Origin: Laccaria trichodermophora
Lineage: Eukaryota > Basidiomycota > Agaricomycetes > Agaricales > Hydnangiaceae
Assembly (NCBI GenBank): GCA_018417955.1
Contig: JACTVC010000029.1
Coordinates: forward strand, 706,135 to 770,134
Length of the DNA stretch: 64,000 bases
Reading direction: 5' to 3'
Below are positions 32,901 through 45,048 of this stretch, piece by piece. Position numbers and translations under genes: made by a program. The notes under the pieces were generated by a model. It was not told the DNA's origin. It made no database searches and saw only the letters and a list, made by a program, of their open reading frames with translations. Numbering within the stretch: the first letter of the stretch is position 1; each line of letters begins with the position of its first letter.

Positions 32901-35657
32901 GACCCCAAAAAGTTCGACGTCACATTGATCTTCGTAAGATTCGCGCAATTCCAGAGAGTCTGCGGAAGATCTGTCAAGCTGTTATTATGCGCATCGAGGA
33001 CTTCCAGCTTCTGCAGCCGACCAATCGACGAAGGAAGTGCGTCGAGCTTGTTGTCCGAAACAGAGAGCGTCTCCAGCCAGCTAAGATCGCCCAGTGTATC
33101 AGGGAGAGAGCGAAACGAGTTGTGCGCGAGGTTCAAGGTCAAAAGAGTCGACAGACACCCGAGAGCGATGTCCTCCAATGACGATAGCTTGGCGTAGGAG
33201 AGGTCGAGGGAAGTCAACGCGTACGCCATCATCGGCCCTCCCACCGGGATAAGCGAGACCTGGGTGATATCATTATGTGACACGTCAAGCCTAGTAAGGT
33301 GTATCCCAAGCGCCAGATCCAGACCATGCATAGAATTATGATCTGCGCTGAGCTGATTCAACTGGGGCAGCGCACAGATGATGGTAAGGTCCGAAATTTG
33401 ATTTCTTCTGCAATCCAAAATGCGCAACCTCTTCAAATCAGCACACCTCCTGGGGAATCTAACGACTTGGTTCCCAACAATGATGAGCCGCTCGAGGTTC
33501 TGCAGCTGGCCAATCTCCTCCGGTATATCCGAGATCATGTTAAACGAAATATCGAGGTCGCGCAGGTTTTTGAGCTGGGTGATGAGGATGGGAAGTGTCT
33601 GGAATTTATTGTTGGATATGTTGAGCGTGGTGAGGGAGCGGAGGCGGGGGAAATGCCATGGAAGTTTTTCTATCTGGTTGTTCTGGATATATAGTGTTAT
33701 AAGGCCCGGAATGTGGTCTAGATAAGCATCCTCAAGGTCTCCAAGACGATTTGAAGAGAGGTCCAGACGATGAAGCGTTGTTGAATGTTGTACACTCTGA
33801 GGAACTTTCTTCATTGCCATGTTCGATAGGCGGAGTTCCCGCAGGACGGAACATGATTGGATAAAGTCTAGAGGGATTTCAAGCATGGGGTTTCGCGAGA
33901 GCTTGAGTGATACAATAGTATGCGCATGCTGATGAAGAATGACAGGGATCGTCCGCAAACTTCGACCTGTCAGGTCAATAAAGTCGAAATTGTCATTAAA
34001 GTTGAGTTCTTCCTCCTGGTGAATGAATAAGGCACATTGTTGAGGTTTGTTTGAAAAGATGGTACATACCGCAGGACCAAGAAGCTGGCTTTGATAGACA
34101 AACTTCAAGAGGAAAGATAGTCCTTCACCGCCCAACAGCTCCAATCCATCAACAGGGTCATATCCAGCTTGTTCCAACCGCCGCCTAACTATATCCGCTG
34201 GCTTTTCTGTTTGAGCGAGTATTCGCTCTACATATGCGGTGAGCAGGGGCAGAAGCAAGAAGAAGAAAGAGAACATACCTCTTCCTCGTTCCTTCAAATA
34301 CAAACGATGTTGTACTCGATCATCCCCAAGCAGTAATTTCTTGTTAAGAGCTGGCGTCAATGCCGCGACCGTCACATTAAAGGGTATCGAGACGACATGG
34401 TAGGTATTGTTAGCACGATAGATCTGAATCCGATATGCGCGTTCCGATGATATCGACAACCTCTGCTGCGGCTGCTTGATAGGTTGTTTTCGTTTCCGGT
34501 GCTGCTTCGGCCCTCTGTCTCCGTTCATCGCACATCCCTTCCCTTTCCCTCCAACAACAGTATCATCCGAGCTCGACTCCCCCGCATCCGGATCCCCTCC
34601 CTCCTCCTCTTTCTCCACTGCCCAACTCTCTGGCGGAGTCCACGTTGGGCCCGGCCCATCCCCGTTAAGATTTGACGTTGATGATGGGTTCGGTATCTGG
34701 TTGAATCTGGGGGGTATCACGGTCTTTGGCGAGACTTTACGGTAATCCATGGGTATTATTGCTTTACACTTGTCGGAGGCGGAGGTTGGTACAAATGGGT
34801 TGGTGAAGACCGGAGGGCCCAAATCCGACGGGAGGTGGCCATTCGCGCTTGACTCGCCACTACTTGGTAAACCGACCTTGCCAAAGTTGACAATGCCGTC
34901 CATTTTGTCGATATCCGTGTCGAGCATGTGTCGGTGCTCGTCGTCTTTTGGTGGCGGTGATGGGGACTCGAGAGTCTGAGACGGTTTCTTCTTCTTCTTA
35001 TCGCGTTTTTCCCGTTTCTGGGATGAAGCGACGGAGGCGAGGGAGAGGATGGAAGGGGCTGGGCTGACATTGGGAAAGGAGACATATGCATCTGGGAGAG
35101 GTGGTGCAGGGGGACGGAGTGAAGGATGTTCTGACCCGGAGGAACCATTATCATGCTCAACCACCAGTTGAGGCTTGCTCGACTTGCTCCTCAGCCTCGA
35201 AAATACATTTGTCAACGATGACTTTTTGCCAGAGTCAGTTGAGGAGGAGCCGCTGTTGAATGTTATGCAGGAGTCATCGTCTGCTGAATGTAGACTGGAT
35301 GTGTCGGTTATGCTAAGATTACTCTGGAACGATTCTGAAGGTCGATTTCCGCGAGGAAGGCTAGACGTGCTGCCTTGCCGTAGTAATATGAGGGAGGCCA
35401 GGGATGTCTTTGAGGTTAGTGCAAAGGGGCGGGGTGGTGGTTTTGGTGGAGGTGTTGGCTGTAGAAAAAAGAGGTTAATAAAAAAGCTTCTTGTATGTAT
35501 GAAGACGGACTGGGACATCCAACCAAGGAGCTATCGTCGAATCCCCGTTCACTGGCGCTGATGATACCAGAGCCAACCGGGCCACGCCATTGCCGTTGAC
35601 GTCGTCCTCCGTAAGCCTGACGCTAATATCGCTCATCGTGGACTCTCGCCGTGGCAT
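29948..35657 (-). CDS. Fungal adenylate cyclase (RA, LRR, PP2C-like, class III cyclase)
   Basis: ATG at 35657; introns near 35517-35460, 34275-34225, 34070-34017 and 32391-32333. Domain order: Ser/Pro-rich N-terminus (about 35450-34500); Ras-association-type segment (YRIQIYRANNTYHVVSIPF); about twenty leucine-rich repeats (33990-32250); a PP2C-like domain keeping VSRSFGY but with VIVANCGLWDY where active phosphatases have SDGLWD, so inactive as usual here; then the catalytic domain with metal aspartates in LVFTDIRNSTHLW and KTEGDAF and DYFGPMVNRSARI. A C-terminal segment ends at 29948. About 1800 residues, close to the usual length. It makes cAMP from ATP under Ras/CAP control at membranes, feeding PKA in nutrient sensing, mating and development. 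No frameshift or stop seen. Confidence 0.93.
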
Positions 35658-36039
35658 TTTTGTGTATTTATGGAAGGCGGAGGGCAGTGACGGGACAGGA
35701 CGTCAAAAGCTAAATCTGAAAGAAGAAAGGTCACGACCTAAGCCCGGTGTTCAAACTAAACACCGCAACATTGTGAAATCGATCATTATTTCTAGTGAGG
35801 AATGACTCGGAGAAGGAACGCAAACAAGTCCTGCGACTTCCGGGCCGAGTTGTTTGCTCCAACTTCTTCGATTGTTCGACACCTCAAGCGTCGACGCCCT
35901 CTCCTTCTCCAGCACCGATCTCTCCAACCAGGATCGCAAAGTCGAGGACCCCAACATTGAGAGATCGCAAAGGGTGTCATTGCCTAGTCCATGGGATCGG
36001 CCTTGATAATGTTGTTACAAAGGCGAAGAATGTTGATGG

Positions 36040-36125
36040 GACGAGTGAGACGATGATCACTCTCGACGATGGTAGAGGTCGAATCGTCCGACACTATCGA
36101 CAACGTCAAGGCCAAGATCCAATAA
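36040..36125 (+). pseudogene. Ubiquitin fragment
   Basis: A short stretch reads ITL(D), then after a small disruption EVESSDTIDNVKAKIQ, matching residues 13-31 of ubiquitin, before a stop (TAAAAAGAAG). No other part of ubiquitin is present nearby. It is a relic, perhaps of a polyubiquitin or ribosomal-fusion gene, of unknown origin. Confidence 0.6.
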
Positions 36126-36193
36126 AAAGAAGGGTGAGTGCGGCTCTAGTAGTGGCACACTTGCTTGCGCCGAACCCACACTCTTTCCCTCAG

Positions 36194-38091
36194 CATGAAG
36201 TCGTTCGGGGCTCCTGCCCTCGTTTCCCTCGTCTTAACCCCCCTCCTGGCATACAAGATACACGCCAATTCACAAGTCTCTCGCACAGGTCAATACCTAC
36301 CTCTATACGGCGAACGGATCTAGGTTTTATATCAAGTACCAGCAACAAGGTCACTTCATCTTCATCACTGTCTCGCTTATTGCTCACTTGCCTTAGGCCT
36401 TGTCGCTGATACCTCTGCTGATAACCGTTTGGCGAGCCTTCGACTTACATTGAACCTCTCGCGGATGCATCCAGATGCGCTCGTGACCCTCTATACCTAC
36501 AACAACTGGGCGTGAACACCGTTCGTGTGTACAGCGTCGATTCAACGAAGAACCACGATTTGTGCATGAGCGCCTTCAGCGGTGCAAGCATCTATACCAT
36601 GTAGGTTCGTGCCGTCCGTCATACCCTACCCCTTACCTGACAAAGCACGCCAGCATCAACCTCACCCTTTCCTTGAATGGCTCAATTGACCGCAGTTCGC
36701 CTGCGTGGTCTACTAAACTTTTGGATCAATACCTCGCTACCATCGACGCTTTCAGCAAGCACCATAACCTCCTGGCAACAACGTCGGAAACGGGTTCATC
36801 AACAGCTCATCCAACACACCAACGTCGCTCCTTTCGTAAAAGCAGCTTCTCGAGACCTCAAGGCATAGCTGTAATCCATTCCGTTCTTTTCACTGGCGTC
36901 CCTCTCACATTCTCCCCCATCAGCACTGCCAAAAAGTCCAATCTTCTCATCGGCTACGCAGCCATCGACGGCGCGGACAACTTCCCAGACCGGGTAATTC
37001 CTCAAACACCAACTCTGGGTCAACCGGGATCGACCGGGATCGACCTCTCTAACCTCAACAACTAGTTAGTATTCCACCTCTTCCCCATCCTCCGCTCTCC
37101 ATTGACACGTCACACGTCACAGCGAGTGGTGCGGCAATTCCACCTTCGCAGGCTCCTACCCCGACACCAAAAACAACTTCGCTGGGTACAACGTCGCAGC
37201 CTACTTTTCTGAGTATGGCTGTGTCCCTCCCTCCGGTGCCCGCCCCTGCTCAGAAGTAGGCGCCCTTTTGTCATCCAACATGTCTCCCGTCTGGTATGGG
37301 GGCATCACCTTCTCCCATTTCCCAGCAGCCAGCGCAGCAGGTCGATTGAGCATAATCACACTGTCATCTGACAACAAGACCGTCTACACCTCCACGGACT
37401 TTACCAACCTCGCCACTCAATACGGCGCTGCTGCTGCTCACAACTCTCCTGCTCAAGCTTCGGTTGCGGATGCCTTTCCCGCGTGCCCAACGCAAAGCAC
37501 CACGTTCTTGGGATCGACTACTTTACCTGCCACCCCCAATTTGGTGGCTTGCAGTACTTGCAGAATACCTTGAGTTGTCCGTTCACCCCTGTCGTTAGCG
37601 ACTATATGGTTGTTGCTGGGCAGTTGATCAATGCCGCTTGTGAGCTGCTCGAGTGGAACGTGCTCCGATTTTCCCGCGAATGGTGCTGATGGCATGTACG
37701 GTCTTGTCTCGGGGTATGATCCGAGTGAGTTTCATCGCCTGATTTCATCGTCTTTCCCTCTAACCACCCCTCTTCGCAGCCGTCAAACTCTGCCACGTCA
37801 TTTCCAAATACGAGTCCCAAAACCGTAATGCAGTTTCGCAGGCAACGGAACCGTCAACTCTCATGCGTCCACCTCCATCTCCGCCACTAGCGTCGCGTCT
37901 TCGTGTATAGCCAGCCCCAGCGCGACGTTTGCGCCGACTGCACCTGCTAATGCATCTGGAAGTAGCTCGACTGGGACCACGTCAAGGGTGAGACGAAGAA
38001 CAACGGTGCGAGCACGTTGGTTGGGGGTGGATTTGTAGGGATGGTGGCGGTGGGTCTTGCGGTCATGGTTAGTGGGATGTGGATGGTGTAA
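36194..38091 (+). pseudogene. GH72 beta-1,3-glucanosyltransferase with CBM43, frameshifted
   Basis: ATG at 36194 encodes a signal peptide (MKSFGAPALVSLVLTPLLAY). Segments in changing frames then follow the GH72 order: NTYLYTANGSRFYIK, YQQQGLVADTSADN, DPLYLQQLGVNTVRVYSVD, DQYLATIDAFSKHHN, NVAPFVKAASRDLKA, LIGYAAIDGADNF, SEWCGNSTF, FSEYGCVPPSGARPCSEV, SNMSPVWYGGITFSHF, then a cysteine-rich CBM43/X8 region (CLQNTLSCPFTP) and a GPI-type tail GGFVGMVAVGLAVMVSGMW ending TAA 38089-38091. Frameshifts lie near 36434, 36785-36830 and 37555, and the GVA after FYIK is missing. Intact enzymes elongate cell-wall beta-1,3-glucan at the plasma membrane. This copy cannot make a full protein as read. Confidence 0.85.
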
Positions 38092-38700
38092 GGCATGATA
38101 CGGTGGACGATGTTGATGCTGTTCTTGAGGAGTGGGTGGAGCTTGAGATGTGTTCGGACTTTCAACTACCTGTACATGACATTCCCTCTAGATCGGATAA
38201 TCTGATCCTTGACGGATGTTTGTTTCTTGCTTATGTACTGTATATCTCATTCTCATTGCTCAATGATGCCTAATTGTTGTTCACTACAACTCAGGCATTC
38301 CAGGCTAACTGATCTACAAGCTTTGCCAAAACGCAAGTGATGGGGGAGGAGCAGCAGCGCGTAGATATTACAAGAGTGGAAGGGTTGCAAAAGAAGAGAG
38401 GACTCGTTAAAGCGCCCATCTGCTGAATTGTAGATCCATCACAAAGGCGACGTCGACATTCGAAACAGCGGCCTGGTTTGCAAAGAAGACAATTCATGGC
38501 AGTAGTACATAGACTAAGCTTCACCGCTAGTTTGGGTGGATTGCAGTCAAGCACAGAGAGTTGGTGGGTTAATGCATAAAAAAAGGGAAAGCTCCTTGAA
38601 TCAAATCGTGTGTAGTTTCCCTTTCTGGCGAGATGCCATGTTGTCTGGCAGCCAAATATCATACCGATGGTCAACTGCCTTGGATGTTTTGACCTGAGCC
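38092..38700. other. Intergenic, no supported gene
   Basis: 3' flank of the GH72 locus. A minus-strand frame (38848-38291) is Cys/Arg-rich with mixed composition but has no domain or splice support and overlaps the next candidate gene. Confidence 0.4.
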
Positions 38701-39315
38701 CTATTTGTTTGACGGTTGGTTTCTTACGGTGGGATCCACCGCTCGTAAGACCTCTGTTGATGCCCAGCCATTTTCGGATGAGGGGAGGGATTTCGTGGGA
38801 GGTGAATATGAGGAGAATGACGAGGGCAGGAGGAGGATTCTGGTGCAAACGCCGAATGAGTGAGAAATTTTTGGAAGATATGCTGGGAGCTTATTACCAG
38901 GTTGATTAGGAATCGTACCACCTCTTTGGCGAACATCCTCTGCACTCCCTTTAGAGTCAGTTACTGGCTCTGTGCACAAATGGGATGGAAGAGACATACC
39001 TTCTGTATCATCTTCATCCTCGTCATCTTCTGAGTCTTCGGTTTCCCCGCTCTCAGTATCCGACTCCTCTCCACCACTATCCTCCTGCTCACTGTCGCCA
39101 CTCTCGTCTGCGTCCTCATGGTCGTTCCCCCTCATACCTGCGACGCCACGACGCCAAACCCCGCGTCTTACTATCGGCCTCGGGCAACTGGCCCTGGCAC
39201 CTATATTAGACGGTTGGACGAGTCGTCGGCCGCGTTCGTCAAAAAGATTTCGTCGATCCCTGCATTCGTTGTAGTAGGCGTCACGAGTGACGCGCCTACG
39301 CTCTAAGAGAGACAT
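38701..39315 (-). CDS. Acidic hypothetical protein
   Basis: ATG at 39315 gives MSLLERRRVTRDAYYNECRD, a basic stretch, then a strongly acidic Ser/Asp/Glu run (SDTESGETEDSEDDEDEDD, about residues 84-103). A GTATGT donor at about 38999 and CTAAAG acceptor at about 38952 suggest an intron. The downstream frame is less convincing. No family recognised. A disordered acidic protein is the most that can be said. Confidence 0.35.
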   Translation of the reverse strand: MSLLERRRVTRDAYYNECRDRRNLFDERGRRLVQPSNIGARASCPRPIVRRGVWRRGVAGMRGNDHEDADESGDSEQEDSGGEESDTESGETEDSEDDEDEDDTEGMSLPSHLCTEPVTDSKGSAEDVRQRGGTIPNQPGNKLPAYLPKISHSFGVCTRILLLPSSFSSYSPPTKSLPSSENGWASTEVLRAVDPTVRNQPSNK

Positions 39316-39339
39316 CACGATAAGAGAACTGGAAGGCAA

Positions 39340-40700
39340 TTGCAGCAGTAGAGAAAGAAGAGGGAGTCCGTGCCGGAGTATGTTGGTGAGGGAATGTGCA
39401 AGTACGCAAGCAGTTACTGAGCCCGAATCGTGTAACGTGTTCTACCGGCCCGACAGTCTCTCCAGAGCGTCATGAACCATCGAAACACACTGTGATGATC
39501 GACGAGAAAATAGAAGTTGAGTAGGGTCAGGCTGTTGATAAATACCATCGAGAACGAATAATTTTCTTCCTTTCGATGAACGTTTCCCTGGGGCCATACG
39601 TATGGTGGTTGGTGGTGTCCACTAGTATAGTGTGGCAGTTCCAGAGCTGCGAAACGACGAGTGTGAGGCGGAAGTTGAATGCGTTGAATGTTATCATGAT
39701 CTTTCTCGGATTGCCATCACCGGTTTGAGAATGGCTCTGAGATGGAATCGCAATAAACTTCGAGGAGGTCCGCTGGGTTCAAGTCTCAAGACGTAGATAG
39801 CGATACGTTGTCTCACAGCTGGGAATGAAACAAAATAATGTGAAGGGCTAAGAGAGTGTCAACGAGAAGGAGCTAGATCCGTACAATATCCCATCTTCCG
39901 TTGGGCGAGAGTGGGATGTTTGGCGGACAGCGATACATCTTCTTGGTTTGAGGGAGGAGACAGGGCAATGAGGAGGATGACAATGTGCTAGACGACGGTA
40001 AGTCAGCATTTCTGAAAGACTTTTGAAGAAACCAACATACCCTGTATATTTCAAAGCACTACACTCGGAATCGCGAAAACTCCAAGAAGTTCCTACGCGA
40101 CTCGGTCAAAGCAAGTTAATATGCCTCCGCATTCCATGTACCTCGACGTCAATCAACATATTAGTTAACGTCTAAATAAATGTGTAAATCTATGAGACGA
40201 ACATAAAGCTAACATACCTTTCAAAAGAAAACTAGCATACCCTTGAATAGAACGTTGATAGAACGACGAACCCACTGGCAGCTTTCTCGATATAGATACC
40301 TAGGGGCGACTGTGGGACTCGAAGCCGCCTGAACTTGTCAAGGTTTGCTGATACATACTTAGGACCTTGGCAGGAGGCTTCGAAAGCCAATTCAAACCAT
40401 TGTTTCTACTTTGAAACAGACCTGACCCCAGCCAGCGATGGTACTTGGAGCTCCTTTCCTCTAGACCTGAACGAAAACTGAATATGTGGAGTGGATCGTA
40501 AGTGCTTTTTCAAAGATGTGACGGTAATATACTATCTAGGACTGCCACATCAATGCAACAAAAAAAGACTCACTAAATTCAATAACAAAAGTTCGATAAA
40601 CTCCCGTCGTGATGTTCAACCGGCAGGAGGCAAGTTAAAATGTGTCGATGGCGGAGTAGCACAATGCTAATCCTGTCATAGCGTAAGGGTGCATTAAGGG
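39340..40700. other. Stretch without a supported gene
   Basis: No recognisable domain, RNA gene or repeat. Short frames (39848-40054 minus, 40694-40876 minus) lack support, apart from the last, which enters the duplicated small-protein locus. Confidence 0.45.
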
Positions 40701-40706
40701 AGGTGG

Positions 40707-41222
40707 GTACAGCCAAAGTAGTGTTCTGGTCGTCGATAGAAAGAAGTATTTACCGTAACACCCAAATGCATCTGGAATGTCCTGGCGGCACCACCAGCAT
40801 TGGTCGGGAGCACCAAAGTTGAAAGGCGTCGCAGTGTATCCCTGGATGCAGAACGGGATCGGCGAGTTGCAGGCATTGCTGAAGACTTCCTTGATGATTG
40901 TTACAGGAGCCGCGGTGTAGAGGGTTGTGATGAGCTTGATGGCGATTCAGAAGAGTTCTGTGGTTGCGTTTACTGATTGAGGTCTGACCATGAGTGGAGA
41001 ATCAAAGGTGGGATTTCAAGGGACGTACTGAGGGATAGTATAGGCTAGAGATGAATACAAGATGAGTACCACAGAAGAAGAGGGGTTTTATACCAATTTT
41101 ATCCGGGAATGTCGGGTGATGAAAATCTGGAATGACATGTTTACCTTTCCGAAGAATGAACACGTTACGGAAAGATGCTTACCTGTGTATTTTTCGATAA
41201 GTGTACATGGGAGCCGCCAAGT
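40707..41222 (-). pseudogene. Small cysteine-rich secreted protein locus, copy 1 (broken start)
   Basis: Collinear with 60765-61278 over about 515 bp, including the putative promoter. Read leftward, the mature part gives CNSPIPFCIQGYTAT, NFGAPDQCWWC and IPDAFGCYG with paired cysteines. The initiator ATG of the other copy is replaced (CCACAGAACTC versus CCATGAAACTC) and an in-frame TGA occurs three codons later, so this copy cannot start the same protein. The exon ends at GTAAAT. Function unknown; small cysteine-rich secreted proteins are common among fungal effectors and extracellular peptides, but that is only inference here. Confidence 0.65.
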
Positions 41223-43300
41223 TGTTTATCAGGAGCGGGTGCCATGACACAAACGCCTTTTGGTTGGCGTTAGCTTTATTGAGCGGAGAGGTAGTCCCTC
41301 ACAATTCTTGATGAAGAAACTGATATTCTGGGACACTGAGGTCGAATGCGATGAATGAGAAATCAATTCGTTCGTGTACAGACAAAGAGGGCTCAGGCCA
41401 TCGCGATGGCTACTCCTTCAGTCGGACGATCAATCGGTGAAGCCAAAGAGTCTCTAGAACATAGACGGGAAGCGATATTCAACAAACATGGTGAGATGAA
41501 AACGATTTGAAGCCACACCGTCCTTCAAATTCAGAGAAAGGTTAAGATTTGATCTAGTTGAGCTGAGGCGAGTCAGTTTGATGGTAGCTGATTGCTATCT
41601 ATCATATCGGAAAGAAACGTAGACGGCCACCAGTGGAATACGTCTTTTGGAAGAGGGCATGATTGTAAGGCGCAGTCTGGCTCGAGTCTGGAGGAGTGAT
41701 GGTAAGAGCAAAACCGCATCCGGCTAAACCCGAGCGTTTTTCATCAGTCTCTTGGCGTCGCTCCTCACAGCAACAACACCATTGAGCTGCTTCAAAGTCG
41801 GCAACTGTTCACTTGTCATCATTCACATGCGCAACTCAACTGGCGGAGTCTAACCGATGTCACAAGGCCACTCAGCTTCCCTGAGTTGCGTATCGAAGAG
41901 TTGGCATTGGTGTTCTGGGATATCCGATAGCCCTCTTCAGACTCGAGGACATTCACAAATCTCATCGTCAAAGTATGAGGTATTTACCGCCTTTTCTTGC
42001 CTTTTCCGTCTCATCACCACCTCAGTCCTACCCCCGTTGACTGATAAATGCATCCTGAACTTCGCATCCTTCAAAGCGTTCCAACATTCCACAATTTTGC
42101 ATGCACAGAGAAAGGTATCGTCAACTCTCGTCTTCCCACATGGGGTTATGGTCGACATGAGGAGACAATGGCACAAGGGCGCCCACGTCAAGTCCTTGGA
42201 CAGTGTGAAACTGGGATCGTGGTGGGGTGAGTGGGTACAAGTCATACGTTCCAACACAGCACTCCATTTTCGCGCTTGGAGAGGTTGACATTAAGCGCAG
42301 TGTCAACATCCGAGGCCAGCCCTTTGGTCAACGACAGCCACAGATACTCTCGAGTACGTCTGCGGTGTGGTTGTGCGTGTCCTAACCGGCGAAATACCAT
42401 CTCGAGGTGAGTCTCCCTCAGGAGCCTCCATTCTATCTTTTTCATTATAGTCGCCAACGTCACGCTCATACTTTTGTGTTATTTCATCTGTTCCACGTTG
42501 GTTCCGCATACCTCGTGCGCTGCTACTCAATCCTTCTTCGCATCCTATTTTTCCGCATGCCCGATTTATATTCACCCCGGAGATCGTTTGAGCGGCGATG
42601 TGCTCTCTGCGTTCACCTCTTCTGTTCCATTTTCCTCGCTGGACTTTACAGGTTCATCACCATTACAAACCCACCAACGGACCTCCACAACACCATCGCC
42701 TGGCCGTCATCAATACCCCTGCCAAGTGAAGCCCACCTATTGTAGGATTTTAGTCAAATCCCGATCTCAGATATAGGTTGACCCTCATCCCCAGCCCAAA
42801 ATTCTCCATCTTCGTCGAATCTTTATCTTTAAAACATCTCAAGCTCTATATGCACCATCCCCGAAAGTGGGTCACTCCATTGACAAGAGGTGGAAAGTAC
42901 CAGGTGACTGCTAAATTAGGTGTCGTAAGTTGTTATGTTGAGGTGGGGACGTGAAGGATCCCAACTTGGGCATAGAAAATTGGGGCTTGCATAGATGTTA
43001 CATGCTCATGCATTCTCGACCTCGTAAATATGAGAGTGCTCAAGAAATGTAGTATTTATAATATATACCTGTCCTGCCAAATCCGCCAGACCCGTCAGAC
43101 CCGCGGAAACCCCTACCCCTGGTTGCGGGTTCACGGGTGAGTTTTGCGACGCGTTCGCCTTAAAGAGAAGAGAAAGAACATCACGGCTTTAATTATAAGT
43201 TGCAGGTATTAGGTAAGGATCGTTACCCTTCCGTCACACAATGTCACATTATGTGACTGACATTGTCATCGCGTCTATTGTGTTTGTGCTTATCACTTTA
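41223..43300. other. Stretch with possible F-box-type remnant, otherwise no gene
   Basis: Around 41800-41930 the plus strand reads LNWRSLTDVTRPLSFPELRI then EELALVFWDIR, reminiscent of leucine-rich fungal F-box proteins, and 42045-42110 adds LRILQSVPTFHNF in another frame. It is too decayed to model. 42430-42770 is open in two frames without a domain. 42780-43300 holds nothing I can support. Confidence 0.3.
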
Positions 43301-43310
43301 GACGTTCACT

Positions 43311-45048
43311 ATGTCAAATCGTTCGCTGACGCCTCCTGAACGCTCAGATACACACACGCAGCTGGTGGACGCAGAAGATCCTCCGACCGACTTGGAGGCA
43401 GAACGGCAATCAACCCCCACGCAGCGGAAGCGACGCCTGGACCATGACGACCAACCTTATATTCCCGATGTTCAACGCAACGTCAAAGATCAGACGCCCA
43501 AGAAGAGGAAGACCGCGTCCACCTTGGCATCCTATGTCAAGTCAAATGTGATTCGGGAAGCTGTGGCTGTCCATGGGGCGCCAACAGAGGGTCATCGACC
43601 CAAGTGCCTCATCTCCGGTGTCAGCGACAAAATGACAATCCTCGAGTTCTCCCATGTCATGGGTGGCTCAACACCTTCAAAAGAGGTGATTGAGATTCTT
43701 TTTCTGGGGCCGACATAATCTTACTTGATCGACAACAGATGGATTGTTTGGAATGGTCTTGGAATAGGAAGTACTACAGTCTGAATGTTGACACGAGGAA
43801 GAACCTCCAAATTAGTGGGTGACCGTCTTACTACTGTTTCGACTTACTCATGTTCTGCTCAGTACGTGTCACTCTCCACCGCTGGTTCGACATGACGAAA
43901 GCGTCCAACCCGGTTGGGTGGTTTTGGCTCCCGGTTGACCTCGATATCCTTGGTAGTATGCATGCCACCTACATCGGCAATGTTTTTATCTTCCCTGTCC
44001 TCCCTGAAGCAAGAGACAAAATGAATGTACAGAAGGACCCAGAGTCTGTGTGTGAATTTCCACCCTGGCTAGAAGAACGAATACTGACCATCGTTAGTTC
44101 TACGGAAGATCTTGCAAGTTCCGCTATCAACTTATCCCTCTTTCTGGTATGGAGGACTCGTGGTCAATCAAACGTTATACCGGCAACGCTCTTGGCCCAT
44201 TCGATCCCAATCTCATAGAGCACAGCGTGTACCCCTTCACCGCTCTCCCGCCCATTGAGCTCCATGTCCCGTACCACTTTGTCATCGTCAACACTGGCAA
44301 GAAACTCCACCAACTATACGGCATGGATGCAATCAACTTTGAACATGATTTTCCTTTTCTGCTGCCTACGCAGAAATTCGTGATGACAGCTGTGCGCAAT
44401 ATCTATGTGGCTTGGACGACAGTGACGCCCCCGACATGGTTCACTAAAGGGGGCAAAGAGCCAAAGTCAGCTGCAGGGCGGACACATCTTCCCGGAGAAG
44501 CTGGATCAGATGGCGGTCCCCAAGGTGGGGGTATGCCCTATGGGGGGAAGGACGAGGGAGGCCAAGCTCAAGATGATGCTGCCGGCTCATTTGGTGCGAT
44601 GGGGCAACAACAGGCCGCTGCGGAGTCCCTCGCACCTTGGGACTTGGCTTCTTGTCTCAAGGCTTTTGAGCTCAAGGACGGGGGAGGCCAGGCTCAAGAT
44701 GACGCTTGCGGCTCTTTTGGTGGGATGATGGGACAACAACAGGCCGCTGCCGAGTCCCTCACACCTTGGGACTCGGCTTCTTGCCTCAAGGCTTTTGAGC
44801 TTGCCGATGAAGGGAACGAGGAGGATGTGGACGATTCGTTTGTGGATGACGAGGATGACGAGTTTGAGGACGAGGAGTTCTTTGAGGGCTTGAAGCAGTG
44901 GGCGAGCGATGTATGGACCGCGACACATTCTGACAGCGCGTCTGATTCAGAGGTGACCCTGGTCGGAGGGACTGCGGCACATGTTTCCTGCAAGGGTGTA
45001 GATGTGCCAGCGAGTTTGGAAACACCACCGCTTCTTTCCGTCCAGTGA
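43311..45048 (+). CDS. HNH-nuclease-like mushroom protein with C-terminal repeats
   Basis: ATG at 43311 (MSNRSLTPPERSDTHTQLVD). Introns about 43685-43737, 43816-43861 and 44047-44119 restore phase. The core reads CLISGVSDKMTILEFSHVMG, MDCLEWSWNRKYYSLNVDTR, KNLQIIRVTLHRWFDM, a spacing of His, Asn and His like the HNH-type domain found in many Agaricomycete proteins, followed by FRYQLIPLSG and ELHVPYHFVIVNTGKKL. The C-terminus has two near-identical about 40-residue repeats (GGQAQDDA..GSFG..QQQAAAESL.PWD.ASCLKAFEL) and an acidic stretch, ending VQ at 45048. No damage seen. Nuclease activity is unproven; these families are mostly uncharacterised. Confidence 0.65.

Noticed and set aside
32829..34979. 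Plus-strand open frames opposite the adenylate cyclase
   Set aside because: All lie antisense to conserved LRR or N-terminal coding sequence and show no domain.
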